Shown: positions 8,552 through 19,378 of the stretch, one piece after another
Numbering within the stretch: the first letter of the stretch is position 1
How the letters are laid out: every line of letters starts with the position of its first letter
Source: Lepiota brunneoincarnata
Taxonomy: Eukaryota; Basidiomycota; Agaricomycetes; Agaricales; Agaricaceae
Length of the DNA: 64,000 nt
Direction of reading: 5' to 3'
Assembly (NCBI GenBank): GCA_023014365.1
Contig: JAEBUN010000016.1
Span: 186,001-250,000, forward strand
The notes under the pieces: model-generated
What the model saw: the letters and a program-made list of their open reading frames with translations, nothing else
What the model was told of the DNA's origin: nothing
The model's database searches: none
Program-made: the position numbers and the translations under genes

Positions 8552-8822
8552 CCACAGAGTGGGACTTTCCCTTTTTGGTAGTGGCTGCTTGAATAACAGC
8601 TGGGGTAGGCATGGCAGCAGCTATCAAGGATTTCTCCTTGAGAGCGTGAAGGTGAGATGAGAGTGAACCAATCAAGCAGTTAAGCTCACCAATCTGGGCC
8701 AGAAGGGCCTAAGTGTCTTCACCTGAATGTGAGGGACCTGTGGGAGTGGGGGCTGCTGTTGATATGGTGGGTGTGGGGGCTTTCTGCTTGCCTAAGGACT
8801 TTTGGTGGGGCATACTCATCAT
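8552..8822 (-). pseudogene. Unrecognised minus-strand ORF remnant, proximal part (split by E1)
   Basis: Minus-strand frame starting at ATG 8822, with a Pro/Thr-rich beginning, a TAG near 8710 that could derive from CAG, then a helical stretch (ALLAQIGELN) and a basic segment that continues in frame at 353-116. E1 inserted into it. CpG-poor, so older than E1. Family not recognised. Confidence 0.4.
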
Positions 8823-9588
8823 AGGACTGTGTGAACAGGGTAGATGGGGTGTAGAGAGCTAGAATGGCAAGTCTGTGCAGAGACTTGAATATTCTGTTAG
8901 GGAAGTAGAGATGGCCAGAACCAAGTTGATATTCAAGTGCTGATCATAATTGGCACATGCACTACTTATGTACAGTAACAGCCTATGCACAGACTGGGCA
9001 GCCAAACACTATGTAGACTACCAGAAATAACATATGCAAACAACATACAACAATGTTAGATATGCAATTGTATGCAGGATCAGGCTTGAGGATGGGGGTG
9101 GCTGAAGGCCAAGGCTGAGCTTGGGCATCAGGTATTGGCTAGGGAGGCCAAGCCTAGGCACCAAACCACAGACCCCTAGATGTACATACCTTGCATAAGG
9201 GGGGGCATATGATGCCAGTCCCCTTACAAGAAGCCTCCATGCTCGGAATGGCATCCAAGTTCAGGAAGGTGAGAACCATGAGGGTACTAACAAGGATCAA
9301 AATAATGGGACCAGAAATGCTCCCAAGCTTGAAGAGCTGGGGATGAACAGTGGTAAGGGTGCAGGTGAAGAAGAAGCTGTTGAAATCTTCTCAAGAGGGT
9401 GGTATATGACAATGAAGTGTATTCATGAGAGAGAGACAATGATGGGGTGAGGAGTAAATGGACAAGTTACCTACTAGTACACTATGTGTGTATATCCTCT
9501 CTACAATGTGGCTGTCACAAGGTGATCAGGTGACCTGCACATTGGCATTCCATCAGTTTTCCAGAATCCTCAATTCCAACAGGAGCAA
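8823..9588. other. No gene recognised; AT-rich repeat-derived sequence
   Basis: CpG-poor sequence without a coherent frame. Around 9240-9340 it resembles 32980-33110 (shared 'ggcatccaagttcag' and 'aagagctgggga'), so this is part of the same dispersed family as the next feature, interrupted by unrelated DNA at about 9350-9590. Confidence 0.4.
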
Positions 9589-9842
9589 GCAGTGATGGGG
9601 GAGAGGCAGGTGGTGATGCTGGGGAGGAGAGGGATACCAATGACAAGAAAGAGAATGGTGCCCATGATGAGGGAGAGAGTGGCACTGACAATGAGGAGGA
9701 GAACAGTGCCAATGATGAGGAAGGGAGTGGTGCTGACAACAAGGAAGAGAATGGTGCTGATGACAAGGAAGAGGGCAGTGTTGATGGTGAGGATACTGGG
9801 GTTTTGGTGGGGATGAAGAGAAAAGCTGATGGAAAGTGGTAG
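9589..9842 (+). pseudogene. Acidic C-terminal tail of a dispersed gene family, copy 1
   Basis: Plus-strand frame made of Glu/Asp/Asn/Gly repeats ending in GMKRKADGKW-stop (TAG 9840-9842). Copy 2 at 33010-33312 has the same kind of tail ending GMKRKAM-stop. The shared end and shared downstream DNA show common descent. Function unknown; an acidic tail followed by a KRK cluster could be a nuclear signal. Confidence 0.45.
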
Positions 9843-10270
9843 AAGGATGAAGAGGTTGAGGAGGAAGTAGTACAGATATATTGTTGCCTATCAATCTAGT
9901 AATAACACACTTTTCATGCTCACATCTAAGGGGGCTAATCACCTGAACATTTGACTTAAGCATCTTTTGTAGTCAAGAATGATAACTAAGACCATTGTCT
10001 CTTCCACTGACTAACTAGCATGATTTCCTCCAGAACAGGGGTTGTGATTTTCATCAGTTTCCTTCTGAACAAATGTTGTAATCCTTTAATAACTTGATGT
10101 GAATCACAACCCCTCACTACCTTAAATATAGTGATATTCCCCCATTAAGTATGGTAATCAAGTACACTAAGGTGCATAATTACTACATTATCAATGAATA
10201 TCCACAACACCAATATCCCTATTTATAGTAGGAACTGGCCACACCTTATGCTGGAATCAGAGGTTAAACC
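9843..10270. repeat. Dispersed repeat R, copy 1
   Basis: Resembles 33923-34130 plus 34847-34905 plus 42864-43068, which form one copy split by a solo LTR and by E2. Shared blocks include the pair of sites at the CTCAC target, the 'ccattaagt' block and 'gtgcataatt'. Contains a perfect 13-bp inverted repeat AGGGGTTGTGATT / AATCACAACCCCT (about 10036-10048 and 10100-10112). Confidence 0.55.
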
Positions 10271-11141
10271 TCCTGGTTCTCAAAGTGCTACCAGAGACAG
10301 TGAGTGAGTACGTCATGCACCTAGGATCCAAACAGAAGAACTGGATCCTAGTCAAGTTACCTCTCTGAGTATGACGAGAAGCTATGTACCACTATTTACA
10401 CAGGAATGGAGCACGATCTCGTTGCTATCTAGAAGATAACAGAGATCATTCTTAAGTACCTACAGTGTCCATGCAGAATGGGACAATAGACGGCGAGCTG
10501 AAACTCGCGTTTCGACATAACTTCGATCCTGTAGACTCTCGTGGGGCTGGATATTGAATATGCCTGAGCAAGTTGAGTGCTCGGACACGCAAACAACCGC
10601 TAAAGCCAAGTGAGCCAGGTGCACAAAATACGCCGGATTGGGCCCGGACATAGGGTCGGTTTCGGTGCCCACTTATTGACGACAACCAGCAAAAAAATCG
10701 CGTCCCCATTTGTGTTGCATGTGATTGCAGTAATTGCAAATGTCGGAGCACCCAAGAAAATCAGGACCCCGGAAAATCCTCCTATGGGCCGGATCTGGAA
10801 TTAGGATAAACGAGGGGATTTCGCCGGGTCCGAGTTTGGATGAGCCCACCTTGGGGAGGGCATCAAGCCAGATCCCAGGGTTTGGACACACCAGCGGCAC
10901 TCGGGCTGGGAGATCAAGAGGCCGGATACCATTGTGATTTTTTCGAATTTTAGTGAGGGGATCCGGCCTCTATGGGGATTGTCCGGGGTCCTTGTGACCC
11001 TAACCCTTTCGGCTCCTGCTGGCCCGGCATCGCTGGCTCACAGGTTGACGCCGACAACGGTGACTGCCTCTCGGAACCTTACAGGCATAGGCACAGCTTC
11101 AGCCTGCTTCTTCTCTTTCGGACCGTCAGTCGCACGGCGGG
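10271..11141. promoter_or_regulatory. Intergenic region upstream of CUE3
   Basis: CpG content rises sharply from about 10300. A 10-bp perfect hairpin stem CTAGGATCCA / TGGATCCTAG with an 11-nt loop lies at 10321-10351. From about 10600 the sequence is GC-richer and should hold the CUE3 promoter; no clear TATA box is visible. Short ORFs here lack coding character. Confidence 0.4.
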
Positions 11142-13647
11142 ATGGCCAGCATTGCCAAGTTACCACCCTACCCGCCTACCCAGGCCAGGAGACAGATCCC
11201 TGCCTCTCAACTCGCATCTCTCAATGCTACTATTGCATCCACTCTACCTAAAGTCCTCGCGCTTCCTCCAACAAAGCGCGATGTGACATCTTCGCGGGTG
11301 TACGTTCAGACCTACGCCCGTGATGCAAGTTTCCAAGTTCTCCAAGCCCTCATCTGGGAATCTCGGGGAGGAAACGTCACAGAGTCAAAAGACGAGAGGC
11401 TTATCTCCAAACATACTGTTTTACTCGCGAAAAGGATCGCCGGAGACTTGGACCTACAGACGTTGCTTGATCTTACCATCGGGTATTCGACTGATAAGGG
11501 GAACAAACAACGCCTGAAAGCGGTGCTAAATGCTGCTTCAGAGGCTGGGACTTCTATCCATGAATCAATCGGAAAGGATCTGGTGCCAGCGTTGACGCTT
11601 CTGTTGTCGCCACAGTCCTCATCGAATCAGGCACAAGGACTCTACGCTCTCCGCAAGGCGGCTCATTGCATCCTATCTTTCCTCAGCGTCTCTCCGCTCG
11701 CATTCGTTCGCCATTTTGCTCATAGCAAACCTTTCATTCTCGCCCTGGCACAGGCATACGATACCTCTCTTACTTTGATTGCAACCTCGTATGGCGGGCT
11801 CAATGTACTGCGGAGCACTATCACTAGATCGAACGTTGAGGTAGATGATTGGGAGAGAATCTGGGTTGATGCCAAAGTCGCACTCATCGACACATTCCAC
11901 ATCATTCTGAAACAGTTGATAGAGGATATGTCTGTAGCCAAGGGGAGGGCCCTGGGTATCGAAGCGGAGAGGATATTTGGGATCGTCTTTGCTCTTCTTG
12001 ATCTCCCTGGCACTTTATCTGGACCTTCTGCGGAGAGTTCCGTTCCGCCTACACCATTCCTCAATCAAAGTCTCCTCGCTGACTATCAGCAGTCATACTC
12101 CCTCTCTCAGACACTCTCTTCGGCTCTTGGACATGCCAAAGAGAAGGATGCTCGACTTGACGTTCTAGAGTCTGCTCTAGCAGGCCTTAATTCAGGCAAT
12201 ACTCCTGGCGGCAGGAATCCTGGCGCCTTGAAAATTATTTTGCGTTCATACGGTATGCAGCAAGGAATCGACAATCTCGGTACACGGTCCAGACGCCAGC
12301 AGAGCCCCTCTAGGCCCAATATCGCCACGAGTAACCCTGTTCCTGCTTCATCTGTCCCCACTGAGCCCCCCATCGCCAGCTCCGTCCTGAATAAGGGAAA
12401 AGGGAAAGCCTCAGCGTCAGTCGATGACCCAGAGCTTAATGCCAAAATCACACAAATTCTCGACGTGTTACCTGACTTGAACCCGGGATATGTGAGGTTG
12501 TTGTTGGGCAGCGAGAGGTACAAAGGTGACTTAGAGCAGGTTCTTGGTGCGTTGTTGGAAGGAAGTGCACCTAGTGAAGAGTTGCTGATAGGGGAGATCG
12601 AACGGCGAGAGAGGGAGCATACCGTCCGTTATGGCGGCGGTTATGACCTCTCACAAAGGCGGAACGTGTTTGATGACCAGGGTATGGATATATCCAGGGT
12701 AAAGATCGGGAAAGCGAATGTCGAGTGAGTCTTTTTCTGGCCTTAGTTATGGCTCCCTCAATCATTGCTCCTATACAGGACAACCGTTCTTGAAGATCGG
12801 TCCTACACGAGTCAGATGAAGGCTGATATCCTCCGGCGCGCAGAAGCTATATTTGAAGAGGAAGAGGAGGAGGTGGGTGCCGCTGGCGAAGGTTCTGGAA
12901 TGCGTAGAGAACAGACCAGCGACCGATTCGTGTTTAACCCTGAAGATGAATTAGAAGAAGCAGAGGCGGCCAAGGTCAAGGTCACAGGCGATGGCGAGGA
13001 GACGGATGAGAGTGACGCAGAAGAAGACACGGAAGGAAAGGAAGAAGAAAAGATGACCCCGGAACTCATCCTCGAACTTGCATGGATCCGCGATCCCAAG
13101 CTGTTTGATCGTGATGCTGCGACTAGGAGAAGTAAGGGGCGGGACCAACTTAGGAAGGATACTGGTGAGTAAATATTTTAAGAGTTGTAAGATTGTGGGG
13201 CTGAGGATGCAATTAGGGTGGGCGGACGAACAAATTGAAGGGTGGAAGGTCATGCTAGACCGTAACGTGAGTCATATTCAACTATAATAAGTTATCAAGC
13301 TAACATGACCCGCATCTCAATAGCCAAAAATGCAAGAAAAGGTTAAGCAGAAACACGAATTCAGTGGGAACCAAAGACTACTCTCCGCCCCTGTCCCGTC
13401 GCAAGGAGGGCAGGGTGGGCAAGGTAGGCAGGGTCGTGGCAGAGGAGAGCGTGGACGGGGGCGAGGTGGGCGAGGTGGTGGTGGTGGTGGTGGTCGAGGC
13501 GGAAATACAGGCGGAAGCGACGCCAACTCGACTCGAGAACGTGCCTTCAAGGACAAACACAAGGCCAGCCGGGGAAACCATAACCGGAAGCGAGGACATG
13601 ATAAAAAGATGGCGAGAGCTGGTGCTGGCATGCCTCCTTCGTCGTGA
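11142..13647 (+). CDS. CUE3: CUE domain protein Cue3/ASCC2-like (RQT complex subunit)
   Basis: Four exons: 11142-12724, 12779-13164, 13217-13266, 13324-13647 (780 aa). All three introns (54, 52, 57 bp) are GTGAGT...AG and keep frame. The N-terminal ~330 residues are helical, as in ASCC2. A CUE ubiquitin-binding domain lies at ~431-475 (ELNAKITQILDVLPDLNPGY). Then come DISRVKIGK and a DRSYTSQMKADILRRAEA segment, an acidic stretch, WADEQIEGWKVMLDRN, an RGG-rich run and a basic tail with ANHNRKRGHDKKMARAG, all in the order typical of Cue3/ASCC2. In yeast and human the RQT complex (helicase Slh1/ASCC3, Cue3/ASCC2, Rqt4/TRIP4) binds K63-ubiquitinated collided ribosomes and splits them. CpG content is normal, unlike the flanking repeats. 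It is the only clear host gene in the window. Confidence 0.88.
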
Positions 13648-15110
13648 TGATGGTGTTGCTTGTTGTGATATTCCACTTCCTGAAAACTTGGCCATAACTA
13701 CCTGCTCATTAAAATGGAGAAAGCGTCAAAAGTTGTTGCATTCTGTATCAGTAGACACGCCGTAGGACACGGGCAGGCATGTACAATGCCGTGGTACGGC
13801 AGTTGTGAACTACACGATATAAATATTAATAGCGGTACGTGCACCGGGTGGAGAGGTCCAGCTGATCATGGGGGGCGGGGATAGCAAAATATGTTCATCG
13901 AAGCTTTGGAAGGGAGGGGGTTAAACAAATCTCCATTCCGCCCGGACTAGAATGACGGACTCGGTTTTGTTGGCCTCTCACCAGTAACGCAGCCTAGCGC
14001 CATGCGTAAGGCACCAAGTCTAGAGACCGCAGAGAGTGTATACCACCCGAAAGGTCGGATCAACAGTGAGGCGGGAAGGGGCAGTGTCATAGAGGATGGG
14101 GGAACCGGATGGATGCTGTGGCGCATCCGTAGCTCGGACACGCCCACACCCCAGACGAACATTCTGCGACTTTTGTTCTGCTGGCCCAATCTGTACGAAT
14201 CTTGTCATGGTGGTTAGTGTACATGTATTAAATAAGATACGTGTGTTTTAACGAGAGGAGCTGCTTAGCTGTGGAGGATGAGAAACGGGTCGGACTTCGG
14301 GGGTCCAGCTTTCTCTCCCATCCATCCCGGTCGTTTCTCCGCTTGTGGCTTCGTGGGGCAGTACGTTTGGCACGGCAATCGGTGGTTCCCGCTCCTAACT
14401 TATATGTAGCCTAGCCTTCCGAAACAAGATGAGCTTTTTCGTCGCAAACCCATGGATATAATACCAAGCTGTGCCCTGCAAGTTTCACAGATCGATAAGG
14501 ATGAAATTCTTGCTGGTGTGGGGTAAATGGACCCCCTGTGGATCGCAGAGGTTTTAATTTCATCGTTCCCGATGTGACTCTGGCACCCAACGCTTTTAAG
14601 CAATGAAAGGGTATCTTGTCGTGCCATGGCTCTTTATTCTGAGCGTGAGTTTGATTGCGAGCGGATTTACGTTTTGCCACACTTGTGTGAGGGAGGAAAC
14701 TGTAGCGGATCGGCTACCCTTCCGTCACTCATGTGACCAACATTTATCTTTATGTTTATTTTCTTATGTTTCCCCTCTCGCCTACAGTGGTAAATACTGT
14801 AGATAGATAAAAGGGCCGTTGAGGCCCGTTCCGACTTGGACTCAGACTTGTACGAAATACGATTGTTGATAACCGTCACCTTTCGTTCATGTTGAGGTTC
14901 TAAGTGTGATGCAACTTGACTAGCTCATCTCGTCGTCACATATTTTGACGCAACTACTCTCGTATTCTCACTCGTACTTCAACAACTCACTCGCACTGTC
15001 GACCATAGGATCCCCCCGGTCTGATCAACAACCAGGAATTCCTTCAGTGACCAAAGCAACTAACTATCTACCTCCATCCAAAACCCACTCTATGAACTCC
15101 TCCTTCGACA
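13648..15110. other. Intergenic, CpG-retaining; no gene recognised
   Basis: Holds the CUE3 3' region and about 1.4 kb without a convincing ORF, tRNA or repeat. A stretch 14701-14940 begins TGTAGC and ends GTCACA and includes an AGATAAAAGG TATA-like motif; it could be the 5' LTR of E0, but no second copy exists in the window to confirm it. Confidence 0.4.
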
Positions 15111-15650
15111 ATGTCTGGCTACAACCTTCGAACGAGAGCAACAAGGAGTGCCTCGGGTGTGGCTTCCTTAGCCCCCCAGCAAAACTCAGGAGCTCAGGCT
15201 CCAAGCAGATTAAAACCTGCTCAAGAGACTACCATGCAGACCAGGGAGTCTGGAGATGATGACCTCCTGCCCGAATCTGTAGACCTATCCACCAAAGACA
15301 ATAGAAACAAAGAATTAGCTTCTAAAGAAATTTTGTTGACTCACCCCAATGTGGGGGAGGTATTTGACAATGAACTCAAGCATGACAGGACAAAGGATAA
15401 AGAAACTAAAGATGCATTAGATTCAAATCATGCAAACAAGGAGGAAAGGCCAACCCCCACAGACTTGGATAACAAAATGTCCCTAAACTCAGACAACAGA
15501 ACATCCAACAGAGGTTTAATTGAAACTCAAGAGCTATATTGTGAAGAATCTGGAAGTGAGATGAGTATAAATGATTCTCAAAGAAACAATATCACATACT
15601 TAGAGAGAAAAAGGGGAAACCTACTCTCAGTTGAGCAGGAAGCTTTAGTA

Positions 15651-17238
15651 CAGTGGGTCAAAAAACTGTCCCAATGTTTTCACCATTTGGAAAGATCAGC
15701 TAATAGTAGACCAAGGTGATTACATCAATACTTGGGAAAATAGACAATGATAATATAGCATATTGAGATACTGAATCTGTTTAAATCACGTGATTTGTCT
15801 GAGAAGTAATGGATCAATTAATCATTTAAAATATTAACTCATTGGGACAGTTTTTTGACCCTCTATCATTTTCCTAAAATCTAGTTTTGGACAGGCCAAA
15901 TCAATACCAAATCAAGTGTGGGGATAACAAAAATTGTCATGTGACCTCTTCTATATCACATGATCATATTGAAATCACTTCAACCATCTTTTCTTCTTAC
16001 TATTACATTATAGAAGCTATATCTTCTACCCAGTACTCTCAAGTCATTTTTCTTCTTCAGAATGGCTATTCCCTGTAATAAATTCAGTCCAGACTGGTCC
16101 AGGAAAGAGTACTATTGAGTGGATTAAGAAAGAAGTTGATCAAGATAAGGAAAACAACAAAAGAGGACAACCCTCCATACTTCTCAGAATAAACAATCAA
16201 TAATTTATTAGATCACTACTGGAAAGCTGGACAATGCTGTTCAAGCTACCCAATTCATCTCCCCTATCCTCCTCACTCCTGTCACACTTCAAACAATCTG
16301 AAATATGCTCAAGAAGAACAATTCCTGGTCTGTTATTAGGACCAAATCACCTCTTCTTAAGAAGCAACACTGAATGGCTCACTTCATATTGCCCATGAGC
16401 ACAAGGATTGGACTATGGAAGATTGAAAATGGATATTATGGACAGATGAAACAAAAATCAACAAGCTTGGGCCATATGAGAAAATGTATAAGAGGGAAGG
16501 ACTCTTAGACAAAACTATTATTCCTACTGTTAAGCATGAATGCAGTGGTAACATTATGGTATGACAGGCTATGCAGTGGAAAGGAGTAGGAATGCTAGTA
16601 GAGGTTGAGAGGATCATAGTTTTAGAGCAGTACTGTGAGATTTTGGAGTGTGGGATGGTGAATAGCTTTGAAACTTTGGAGATAGAGGAGGAGGAGTGGA
16701 TATTCTAGTAGGACAATGACCCAAAATACAAGTCTAAAAGGGCAGTAGAGTGGTTTGAAGATAACAATATGCAAATTCTACTATAGCTTGCACAATTCCC
16801 TGACCCCAATTCCATTGAACACCTCTTAAAATACCTGAAGGACTGGTTGAAGGGATATGAGAAACCACCTGAGGGAATACATGAATTATGGAACAGGTTG
16901 GTGGTAAAGTGGGATAGGATTGCTGCAGAAAGGTGTCAAAAACTTATAGAAAGCATGACCAGAAGGCTCAAGGCAGTTATCAAGGCAAAAAGAGGCTATA
17001 TGATGTATAAATGAGGAAAATAGTAGAGGGTCAAAAAACTGTCCCAATGAGTTAATATTTTAAATGATTAATTGCTCCATCACGTCTCGGACAAATCACG
17101 TGATTTAAACGGATTCGGGATCTCAATATGCTATATTATTATTGTCTATTTTCCCAAGTATTTATGTAATCACCCTAGTCCACTAGTGGCTGAGCTTTCC
17201 TAATGGTGAAAACATTGGGACAGTTTTTTGACCCACTG
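15651..17238 (+). mobile_element. Tc1/mariner element with 225-bp compound TIRs
   Basis: 1588 bp between TA dinucleotides (15649-15650, 17239-17240). Inverted repeats are 15651-15875 and 17014-17238. Each TIR carries the end motif GGTCAAAAAACTGTCCCAAT twice, once at its outer end and once inverted at its inner end. Inserted in the E0 gag frame. Confidence 0.85.
16085..17014 (+). pseudogene. Tc1/mariner transposase pseudogene
   Basis: Broken frames encode recognisable DDE pieces: WTDETKINKLG (first Asp, ~16450), DNDPKYKSK (second Asp, ~16715) and FPDPNSIEHLLKYLK (third acidic residue Glu, ~16800-16840), then a typical C-terminal helix to about 17010. Multiple stops, including TAG/TGA in WT-like positions. 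The helix-turn-helix end is hardly readable. Confidence 0.7.
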
Positions 17239-18300
17239 TAACTCAAGCAATAACACATATGTCCCCTGGCAAAAGCAACTGTGTCATGAGGAGGAACCTA
17301 AACATAATGACCCTTCACCCTGAAGTGAATGAGTCTGAAGATAATGAACAAAGAAAAAGAAAAACAACTGACCCCCATAATTGGGGAACAGTGAACATAC
17401 CAATGGAAGAACTTGATCTGAATGAACAATGAAAGGCTCTAGAGGCCTTCAGGAAAGTCAACCAAGATCAAACAAAAGGAGAAAAAACACACACTCACCA
17501 TAAACATGGATCTCGAAGCACCTCTGCCCTCATCTCAGAAGGGCTTTGCAAAGATGTCCAGAAGATAGTCTCTAAATTAAAGGAGATTAAAGAACCCTGC
17601 ACAAACAGGAAAATGAGTCAAAGAGCAAATGAATGTGACTTACTCCCAATAAATCAAATCAATGCCAAAAGCTACCTTGGCCAAGCTTTCAAAAGCTCCA
17701 GGTCTCAAAACAAAGGCCTTCCAAGAAAACAATCCATAGGTCATAGCAACAACTCTTCAGAGTCACCATCTGAGTCATCCAATGGGTCCAGTGAAATGAG
17801 CAACCCTAGTGATTCTGATAATGGCCCTTCAGATGAAAGTTCAGAGAATGACTCCCAGGGATCACCATCTTTGGGTAAAGACTCCAGTACAACTAACTCA
17901 GGAGGTTCACCTGAAAATAATGGATCAGTTTCCTTTGAAAGGACAAACAAATGTTGTAGGAAATGACATACCATGAAGTCAAGATCTCTCCTCAAGCCCA
18001 TACCTCCTGAGAAGTATGATGGGGACCTGAATCCACAGGTATTCCACCATTTCATCACTCAAGTGACAGACTATGTGAGAGATGGAAAGGCTCCCAAGGA
18101 TTGGCATGTATCTATTGCCTCCAATTTTCTTACTGGGAGAGTGTATACCTTTTACACTTGTGAAGTGTCTATGAAAACTAAAAGATGGAAGTTAGCCAAA
18201 TTCTTCAAGGAACTGTTCAACTACTGCTTCCCTCCCAACTTCAAGGCTCAACAAAGGCAAAAATTAGAGAAATGCATCCAAGGAAACTAACCTGTAAAAG

Positions 18301-18940
18301 AATATGCTTCATTTCTGAATGAGCTGTTCATTACAATAGGTTACAATGACAAATGGTCTTGTGTCCACAAATTGTGGAATGGTCTCTGACTGGAGATCCA
18401 GAGAACCCTCTGGAAAGAAAAATTAAATCCCAAGACATCATCATACAAATCCATCCTTCAAGCCACCAAATTGGAGGAGATAGCAGAGGCAATGGTAAAT
18501 GATGCTTGTTGGGAAAACTGCTCCAAAGGCAATTGAGGATGTGAAAGGGGAAAAAGGGGCTCTTGTGAATCTAGGGGACCTAGGTCTGGTCTTGAAGAAA
18601 ACAATGAGCAAAAGGGGGGACAGAAGAGTTGTAGAGAACAAAACACCTCACTAGGTTCATACAGGCAAAGAACAAACACTACACCTGGCTTCAATTCCAA
18701 CAGACAACATATATCTTGGGAAAAGCAAAGCTTTGGAAAGAGGCCCCAGAAAAGCAGAACAATGGGAGATAGACCCCAACATGAATGGAATCCAGAGGAA
18801 ATGGACAAGCTACATGCTGAAGGTTGTTGTTTTAGTTGCAGTGAAGCTGGACATCAAGCATGACATTGCCCACAATGCACCCAAGTTTTGTCATCCAGCA
18901 AAAAACCCCCTGGCCTATGTAGCCATAACATTGAACTATC
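18301..18940 (+). pseudogene. E0 gag 3' part with decayed zinc knuckle
   Basis: Out-of-frame pieces of a nucleocapsid: CFSCSEAGHQA-stop-HC at about 18826-18873 is a CCHC knuckle with a TGA inside it. Upstream are two further stops. Cut at 18940 by the copia element. Confidence 0.5.
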
Positions 18941-19278
18941 TGTTGAACTGAGTAGAGTCAATAGTATCAGTGACACACTGATCACTAGTCACTAGCTCGA
19001 GTTGATCAACAATCACTGATGTATTCACACATTGTTAATAATAGTGTGATTTGATAAGCCCACTGATTTGGTCAAGTGTAAAGGTTCTTCATATGTAACT
19101 CCCCTTCACATAATAGGATTTGGCTAGTCTAAGGTCCCATCCTGCCAAAATGGACACAAGGCGTGAAACTTGGTGTCCACTAATTGACATCCCCAAGGGA
19201 TGGGTGTACATAACAACTAATTACTTATATATCATAATTTGTTACTAACTAATAAGTGATCTGTCACTTTATTTAACA
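18941..19278 (-). repeat. Copia 3' LTR (338 bp)
   Basis: Same length as, and only a few transitions from, the right LTR at 23598-23935. Confidence 0.92.
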
Positions 19279-19378
19279 CAACCCCCTGACAGAACACTTC
19301 TTTAATTTGTGTAGTGGATCACCAATGCACAACCCCCTGATCCACTCCACACCTTCACTTATCCAACTTCCTATTCCA

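Larger units (their letters stand above)
15111..18300 (+). pseudogene. gag: gag pseudogene of E0 (split by Tc1 element)
   Basis: Starts MSGYNLRTRATR at 15111 and stays in frame across the 1590-bp Tc1 insertion (a multiple of three). After the insert there is a TGA at about 17431, an acidic Ser-rich segment (17740-17930), another TGA at about 17964, and a capsid-like domain (NPQVFHHFITQVTDYV... to 18290) ended by a TAA. The N-terminal 200 nt retain CpG, the rest does not. Assigned to gag from the capsid-like domain and from the downstream zinc knuckle and protease. Confidence 0.65.

Noticed and set aside
12812..13099. Minus-strand ORF of 95 codons (Ser-rich)
   Set aside because: Mirror of the acidic exon 2 of CUE3; the plus strand has splice sites and family motifs.
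14701..14940. Candidate 5' LTR of E0 (TGTAGC...GTCACA with a TATA-like box)
   Set aside because: No second copy in the window, no target duplication and no recognisable primer site next to it.
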